Below, in pieces: positions 6,542 to 9,738 of a stretch of DNA of 9,738 nt. The notes beneath the pieces are model-generated. The model was not told the DNA's origin. It saw only the letters and a program-made list of their open reading frames with translations, and made no database searches. Location of the stretch: contig JAEZHJ010000007.1 of NCBI GenBank assembly GCA_023436925.1, positions 1-9,738 of the forward strand, given 5' to 3'. Source of the stretch: Actinomycetes bacterium (GTDB taxonomy: Bacteria; Actinomycetota; Actinomycetes; Propionibacteriales; Propionibacteriaceae). How positions within the stretch are numbered: position 1 is the first letter of the stretch; each line of letters opens with the position of its first letter. A program made the translations under genes and the position numbers.

Positions 6542-7201
6542 GTGCTCCGGATACGACGGCTGCCCCCCACGCGGGTGCTGCGCCGGCCGGTCTACGAGAT
6601 CGAGGCCGGGCCGAGCGCCGCGCACCCGTCCGGCTGGACGGCGACCACGACGACCCCGGCGACCCGGATCGACACTCTGATCGGGGTGGAGGAGGCCTGG
6701 GCCCTGGTGGATGCCGCCGATGCGGCGTGGACCGGCGGGGTCGGCGCGTGGGTGAGCCCGGACGGGGTGGTCACCGCCGAACCGGAGGCAGCCGGCGAGC
6801 CCCCGTCCAGCGAGCCGCTGGCCGGGCGCAGCTTCCAGGTGTGGGAGTACGACGTCGGCCATGGCAGCGTGCTGTTCCGCAGCCCGATGGACGCCGGCCA
6901 CCAGACCAATCTCGACCTGATCTTCGACAAGGTCACCTACCTGGCCTGCCCGAGCCGGTTGACCGAGCCCGTCCTGGTGGCGGCCGAGCCCGAGGACCAC
7001 GCCCGCCTCGAAGCGGCGATCGGCGCCGTGACGGCACGGCAGCGGCTGTTCGTGCTGGCCGCGCAGGGCCGCCGCCACCTCGTGGTGGCCACATCGTGCC
7101 GGGTGATCGAGCACCTGGCCGACCCGCTGAGCAGCCCGTTCGCCGCCCCGCGGTTCAGCCGCGACTGGTGGTCGACCCTGCTCAACGGCCAAGGTCGCTG
7201 A
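6542..7201 (+). CDS. Hypothetical protein, probably leaderless, family not recognised
   Basis: A 219-residue soluble protein that I cannot assign. It has no signal peptide, membrane segment or recognised catalytic motif. The N-terminus is basic (MLRIRRLPPTRVLRRP), residues 76-95 are Pro/Glu-rich and probably a linker, and the likely domain core is SFQVWEYDVGHGSVLFRSP (97-115) followed by NLDLIFDKVTYLACPS (123-138). The rest alternates predicted strands and helices, ending near SRDWWSTLL (206-214). G/C preference at third positions supports coding. The start is GTG at 6542 because a -10 box sits at the distance expected for a leaderless transcript; the in-frame GTG at 6575 has no ribosome site. 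It is divergent from the small gene and the LuxR-type regulator and shares their control region, so it may be a target of that regulator. The TGA lies 10 bases from the stop of the converging thioredoxin gene. Confidence 0.72.
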   Translation: MLRIRRLPPTRVLRRPVYEIEAGPSAAHPSGWTATTTTPATRIDTLIGVEEAWALVDAADAAWTGGVGAWVSPDGVVTAEPEAAGEPPSSEPLAGRSFQVWEYDVGHGSVLFRSPMDAGHQTNLDLIFDKVTYLACPSRLTEPVLVAAEPEDHARLEAAIGAVTARQRLFVLAAQGRRHLVVATSCRVIEHLADPLSSPFAAPRFSRDWWSTLLNGQGR

Positions 7202-7215
7202 CCCGCCCCGGTCAG
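7198..7215. terminator. Shared hairpin spanning both convergent stop codons
   Basis: CTGACC (7198-7203) and GGTCAG (7210-7215) form a perfect 6-bp stem with loop CGCCCC. The left arm contains the TGA of the plus-strand gene and the right arm contains the TGA of the thioredoxin gene on the other strand. It could serve as a compact bidirectional terminator, without T-tracts. Confidence 0.4.
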
Positions 7216-7625
7216 GCGGCCTGCAGGCTTGCCAGCGCGTCCAGCACCTCAGGCTTGCGGGGTGCGCCGGTGATCCGTCGGCGCACCGTGCCGGTGCCGT
7301 CCAGCAGCAGGACGGTCGGCGTCCGGACGACACCGAACCGCTCGACCAGGTCGAGCCGCTGCTCGGCGTCGATCTCGATGTGGCGCAGTTCCGGCTCGGA
7401 CGCCACCAGTTCGGTGAGGAGCGTCCGGGTGGCACGGCAGGGTGCACACACGGCGGAGGAGAACTGGACGAAGGTCGCCGCCCGGCCGAGCTCGTCGCCC
7501 AGGTCCTCGCTGGCGAGCCGGGCCTCGTCCCTGGCGGCGCGGACCCGTCCGTCGGTGGCCCGCCGGTACAGCCCGAAGGCTGCTGCGACCGCGACCGCGG
7601 CCAGGACCACGATCAGGCCGGTCAT
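7212..7625 (-). CDS. Membrane-anchored thioredoxin-domain protein
   Basis: A 137-residue protein with one N-terminal membrane segment (about 3-19, LIVVLAAVAVAAAFGL) and a thioredoxin fold. The redox motif is CAPC (C60-C63) in SSAVCAPCRATR, and the cis-proline is P103 in RTPTVLLLD, both as expected for a thiol reductase or oxidase. The segment after the membrane helix, YRRATDGRVRAAR, is strongly positive; by the positive-inside rule the thioredoxin domain would then face the cytoplasm, unlike TlpA/ResA-type anchored thioredoxins. Its ATG overlaps the stop of the DUF4395 gene in an ATGA, so translation is probably coupled and the two proteins likely act together. Expression may be controlled by the poly-Cys leader upstream. 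The partner substrate is not known. Confidence 0.87.
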   Translation of the reverse strand: MTGLIVVLAAVAVAAAFGLYRRATDGRVRAARDEARLASEDLGDELGRAATFVQFSSAVCAPCRATRTLLTELVASEPELRHIEIDAEQRLDLVERFGVVRTPTVLLLDGTGTVRRRITGAPRKPEVLDALASLQAA

Positions 7626-8086
7626 CGGGTCGTCTCCGCCGCCGGCCGGCGGGCCAGCAGACGCCGGCCGAGCAGGAAGATCTCGCAGCCAAGGCAGAAG
7701 TCGAAGACCGCGTTGAGCAGGGAGGCGACCAGCGCGAAGCCGGCCGCGACATAGAAGACGGTCGCGCTGCCGAGCAGCGCCCCGAGCACCCCGGTGACGG
7801 CGAACAGCAGGCCGACGAGCTGGGCGAACCGGGGCGGCGCCGCCTCCTCGAGCTCGGCGGGCGGCGCCAGCCGCGGCCGCACCAGGTACCGGAAGGCGAG
7901 TCCCCAGGGCTGGTAGTCCAGCCGGAGCGCGCCGGCGGCGAAGGCGAGCAACTGGACGACGAGCAGCGGCAGCCCCGCGGTGGGGCCGAGCAACAGGGCG
8001 AGGACCAGGATCACCGCGGTGATCCCGGCGGCGAAGCGGGGCCCGCGCGGGTCGACGCGGGTGGTGGCGGGAGAAGCGTCAGTCAT
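7622..8086 (-). CDS. DUF4395 family membrane protein
   Basis: A 154-residue protein with four predicted membrane segments (about 17-34, 38-54, 87-107 and 109-130). It matches DUF4395 through VDPRGPRFAAGITAV (11-25), the RYLVRPRLAPPAELEE loop with PPRFAQ (66-89), and the C-terminal LNAVFDFCLGCEIFLLGRR (124-142). The CLGC (C131, C134) at the end of the last helix looks redox-active or metal-binding, and DUF4395 genes often adjoin thioredoxin genes as here. The basic N-terminus, middle loop and C-terminus suggest both ends are cytoplasmic. The biochemical function is unknown; passing electrons to or from the thioredoxin partner is my inference. The start is ATG at 8086, with GGAAAG 6 bases upstream; the 14-codon upstream extension has no ribosome site and does not resemble the family. 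Confidence 0.87.
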   Translation of the reverse strand: MTDASPATTRVDPRGPRFAAGITAVILVLALLLGPTAGLPLLVVQLLAFAAGALRLDYQPWGLAFRYLVRPRLAPPAELEEAAPPRFAQLVGLLFAVTGVLGALLGSATVFYVAAGFALVASLLNAVFDFCLGCEIFLLGRRLLARRPAAETTR

Positions 8087-8090
8087 CGTG

Positions 8091-8106
8091 ATCTTTCCGA
8101 AGAGAT
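8091..8106 (-). promoter_or_regulatory. Ribosome binding site of the DUF4395 gene within a small hairpin
   Basis: GGAAAG (8098-8093) precedes ATG at 8086 by 6 bases. The minus-strand segment 8106-8091 can fold with ATCT against AGAT plus two weak inner pairs, partly hiding this site. The fold is weak, but if translation of the leader affects it, it would give a simple control point. Confidence 0.35.
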
Positions 8107-8178
8107 GGCCGGAGGAACAGCGGGGCACTCGGGGTGAGGCTGGGGCACGCTCGCGATCAGGCAGGAGCGGCAGGGATG

Positions 8179-8210
8179 GTGTTGTCGGCGGCGATCAGCA
8201 ACAACAACAC
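8179..8210 (-). promoter_or_regulatory. Possible attenuation hairpin overlapping the Cys codons
   Basis: On the minus strand GTGTTGT (8210-8204) lies within the Leu-Cys-Cys codons of the leader frame and is perfectly complementary to ACAACAC (8185-8179), which starts 9 bases after the stop codon. The loop is 18 bases. A ribosome paused on the Cys codons would cover the left arm and free the right one. The TGT repeat also permits shifted pairings. Confidence 0.4.
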
Positions 8211-8263
8211 AGGCACGAGAAGGCGCGTCGAACCGCTGCGGCGACGTTCGCGGGCTTGTGCAC
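8195..8263 (-). CDS. Poly-cysteine leader peptide, putative cysteine-responsive attenuator
   Basis: A 22-residue frame that begins GTG CAC AAG (Met-His-Lys), has a short Ala/Arg-rich middle, and ends RRAFSCLCCCC before TGA (8197-8195). The last five sense codons are CTG TGT TGT TGT TGC; five of the final seven residues are Cys. Four adjacent Cys codons before a stop are very unlikely by chance in high-GC DNA, where TGT is rare. Leaderless poly-Cys short frames are known in mycobacteria as cysteine-responsive attenuators of sulfur-metabolism operons. Here the frame lies 108 bases upstream of the DUF4395/thioredoxin pair. GTG at 8263 is chosen because a -10 box ends 6 bases before it; no Shine-Dalgarno is present. 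The frame is open much further upstream, but that part is antisense to the dehydratase gene. The regulatory role is inferred. Confidence 0.72.
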   Translation of the reverse strand: MHKPANVAAAVRRAFSCLCCCC

Positions 8264-8275
8264 GGCTAAACGGTA
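8264..8275 (-). promoter_or_regulatory. -10 box of the leaderless leader-peptide promoter
   Basis: TACCGT (8275-8270, minus strand) fits TANNNT. Six bases separate it from GTG at 8263, so the transcript should begin at the start codon. No convincing -35 hexamer is visible. The same promoter would drive the DUF4395 and thioredoxin genes. Confidence 0.55.
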
Positions 8276-8557
8276 CCAGCCGATGTGAAGCCGGCCCGGG
8301 CGGACCAGTTCAGGGGTGGCAGCCATGGACTCCTGGCTCTGGACACGGCCCGGGATTGGCGCGGATTTCCTCCGTCCTGCGCAACGATTCCGGGGCCGGT
8401 CTTGTCGTCTGATTTTCGAAACCGTCCGAATGCGTCCATTCTCTGCGCGGAGTTGTGACTGGCGCTCTCCCATGTGGCACGGTAGTCGAACAGCCGCACG
8501 ACTTGTCCATGACGAATCGAAGAGTTGTCCTCTCCGTATCGCCCCCAACTGAGGATC
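8276..8557. other. Intergenic region between divergent genes, no gene seen
   Basis: This stretch separates the leader-peptide promoter from the dehydratase gene and should hold the promoters of both. The part from about 8340 is less GC-rich than its surroundings, as expected for control DNA. Short open frames here lack ribosome sites and protein-like composition. I could not define a convincing promoter for the rightward gene. TTGTCC occurs at 8503-8508 and 8525-8530, 22 bp apart, with looser TTGT motifs at 8402 and 8453. Confidence 0.5.
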
Positions 8558-9738
8558 ATGACGACGAACAACAGAGCCCGACCGCTGCCCGGCGGCGGGT
8601 TGCGTGGAATCCAACCCGTAGGTCCGATTCCGCTGCCGGTGACGGTCCGCCGACTGATCATGGTCGGCTGGGATGTCGCCTGCTGGGTGGTCGCGTTCCT
8701 GTTGTTCGCCGCGATGCGGACGGGTGCGCCGCTGAGCGAGGTGTACTGGGCCAGCGGCGTGCTGTACACCACCGTTGCGGCCACCCTGCAGGTGATCGCC
8801 GGACTGGTCACCCAGATTTATCTCGGGCGTAGCCGCGTCGGGAGTTTCGCCGAAGTGACCCAGTTGGCGATCGCGCTGGTCATCATTGCGGTGGTCGTCG
8901 GCCTCCCGTTGTTGGTGAGCCCGACCCCGTTCCCGCGCAGCTTTGCGCTGGGCATTCCCGCGCTCGCGTTCACCCTGATGGCTTTCGGCCGGTGGCTGTT
9001 CCGGGTGCTGTTCAGCAAGGAACTGCGCCGCGGCGGGCTGGCGGGTGCGATTCCGGCCGTCGTGTACGGCGCCGGCGACGCCGGTCACCAGGTCGCCAAG
9101 CTGGTGGACAGCGCTGATGAACCCCACTACCGGATCATCGGTTTCGTCGACGACGACCCGGGCAAGCGATTCCTCCGCGTGCGCGGCTACCGCGTGCTGG
9201 GCCGGGGGCCGGACGTGGTCGACGTGGCTCGGGCGCATGGTGCCGAGCTGGTCATCCTCGCCATCTCGAGCCCGACGCCGACCCTGATGCAGCAGCTCTC
9301 CGACCGCTGCCGCGACGCCGGCCTGAAGCTCGTGGTGGTGCCGTCGGTGCGAGAGCTGATCGGCGGTCGGGTGGATCTGGCCCAGCTGCGCGAGTTCAAC
9401 GTCACCGACCTGCTGGGACGGCGACCCATCCAGACCGACCTGGCGGCCATCTCGGACTACGTCACGGACCACGTCGTGATGGTGACCGGTGCCGGCGGCT
9501 CGATCGGCTCCGAGCTCGCCCGTCAGGTGCGCGACCTGAAGCCGTCCAAGCTCGTGCTGCTGGACCGCGACGAGTCCGCGTTGCACGCCGTCCAGCTGGC
9601 GCTGTACGGGGCGGGCCTGCTGGACACCGACGACATGGTGCTGTGCAGCATCCGCGACCACGAGGCGCTGCGACGGGTGTTCGAGACCCACCGTCCGGAC
9701 GTGGTCTTCCACGCCGCCGCGCTGAAGCACCTGCCGAT
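8558..9738 (+). CDS. FlaA1/CapD-like nucleotide-sugar dehydratase or epimerase, N-terminal part (3' end outside window)
   Basis: The first 393 residues of a polysaccharide-biosynthesis membrane enzyme of the CapD/WbpM/PglF/FlaA1 group, usually about 600 residues or more. Four membrane segments fill about 33-53, 66-88, 102-121 and 129-150. A Rossmann-like domain follows (VVYGAGDAGHQVA, 168-180; IIGFVDDDPGKR, 193-204). The catalytic NAD(P)-dependent SDR domain begins at VTGAGGSIGSELARQV (309-324), with LLDRDES (334-340) for the nucleotide and HAAALKHLP at the window edge. The YxxxK active-site dyad lies beyond the edge. Such enzymes make UDP-4-keto-6-deoxy sugars from UDP-GlcNAc-type precursors for surface glycans; the exact substrate is not readable here. 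I chose ATG at 8558, with GAGG 3 bases upstream. No frame break is seen. Confidence 0.9.
   Translation, partial: MTTNNRARPLPGGGLRGIQPVGPIPLPVTVRRLIMVGWDVACWVVAFLLFAAMRTGAPLSEVYWASGVLYTTVAATLQVIAGLVTQIYLGRSRVGSFAEVTQLAIALVIIAVVVGLPLLVSPTPFPRSFALGIPALAFTLMAFGRWLFRVLFSKELRRGGLAGAIPAVVYGAGDAGHQVAKLVDSADEPHYRIIGFVDDDPGKRFLRVRGYRVLGRGPDVVDVARAHGAELVILAISSPTPTLMQQLSDRCRDAGLKLVVVPSVRELIGGRVDLAQLREFNVTDLLGRRPIQTDLAAISDYVTDHVVMVTGAGGSIGSELARQVRDLKPSKLVLLDRDESALHAVQLALYGAGLLDTDDMVLCSIRDHEALRRVFETHRPDVVFHAAALKHLP

Noticed and set aside
8402..8530. TTGT motifs at 8402, 8453, 8503 and 8525, roughly 50, 50 and 22 bases apart
   Set aside because: The motif is short and the flanks differ; only the TTGTCC pair is exact, so regular spacing may be chance.
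8503..8531. TTGTCC -35 with TGTCCT -10 as a promoter for the dehydratase gene
   Set aside because: The -10 candidate lacks the required A at position 2, and no better spacing was found.
8316..8552. Possible 78-residue gene in the intergenic region before the dehydratase gene
   Set aside because: No ribosome site, no protein-like pattern, and it lies in DNA that looks like control sequence.
8264..9730. Long minus-strand frame leading into the poly-Cys end
   Set aside because: Most of it is antisense to the well-supported dehydratase gene and has shadow composition; only the last 22 codons have independent support from the leaderless promoter and the Cys run.

Overview
The window is high-GC DNA with dense gene packing, strong G/C preference at third codon positions, GTG and TTG starts and leaderless promoters. 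Together with the gene families (GH13 sucrose phosphorylase, LuxR-type large ATP-binding regulator, Excalibur-tailed nuclease, DUF4395/thioredoxin pair) this points to an actinobacterium. The genus cannot be fixed from the sequence. I see no insertion sequence, phage gene, CRISPR array, tRNA or rRNA.

Layout. Positions 1-514 (+) hold the 3' end of a sucrose-phosphorylase-type gene, which converges through a hairpin-rich gap on nhaA (590-1861, -). A long run of minus-strand genes follows: nhaA, a stand-alone fucU-like mutarotase (2008-2436), a secreted lipoprotein nuclease (2483-3244), a 939-residue LuxR/MalT-like ATP-binding regulator (3312-6131) and a small protein of unknown function (6197-6400). 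These look like neighbours with separate functions; hairpins follow the nuclease and regulator genes, and nhaA has its own promoter-like region with a palindrome over the -10 box. A divergent control region (6401-6541) carrying three copies of a 7-bp half-site separates the small gene from an unrecognised, apparently leaderless plus-strand gene (6542-7201).

That gene converges on a two-gene minus-strand redox operon: a DUF4395 membrane protein (7622-8086) and a membrane-anchored thioredoxin (7212-7625), joined by an ATGA overlap. Upstream of this operon is the most interesting item in the window: a tiny leaderless-looking reading frame (8195-8263, -) of 22 residues that ends in Leu and four consecutive Cys codons followed by a stop. 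Its GTG start lies exactly where transcription should begin downstream of a TANNNT -10 box, and the Cys codons can pair with sequence just past the stop. This fits a cysteine-responsive leader-peptide attenuator of the kind described in mycobacteria, here placed in front of thiol-redox genes.

The right end (8558-9738, +) holds the first 393 residues of a membrane-bound FlaA1/CapD-like nucleotide-sugar dehydratase for surface polysaccharide synthesis, cut by the window edge. The 294 bases between the leader peptide and this gene hold no convincing gene.
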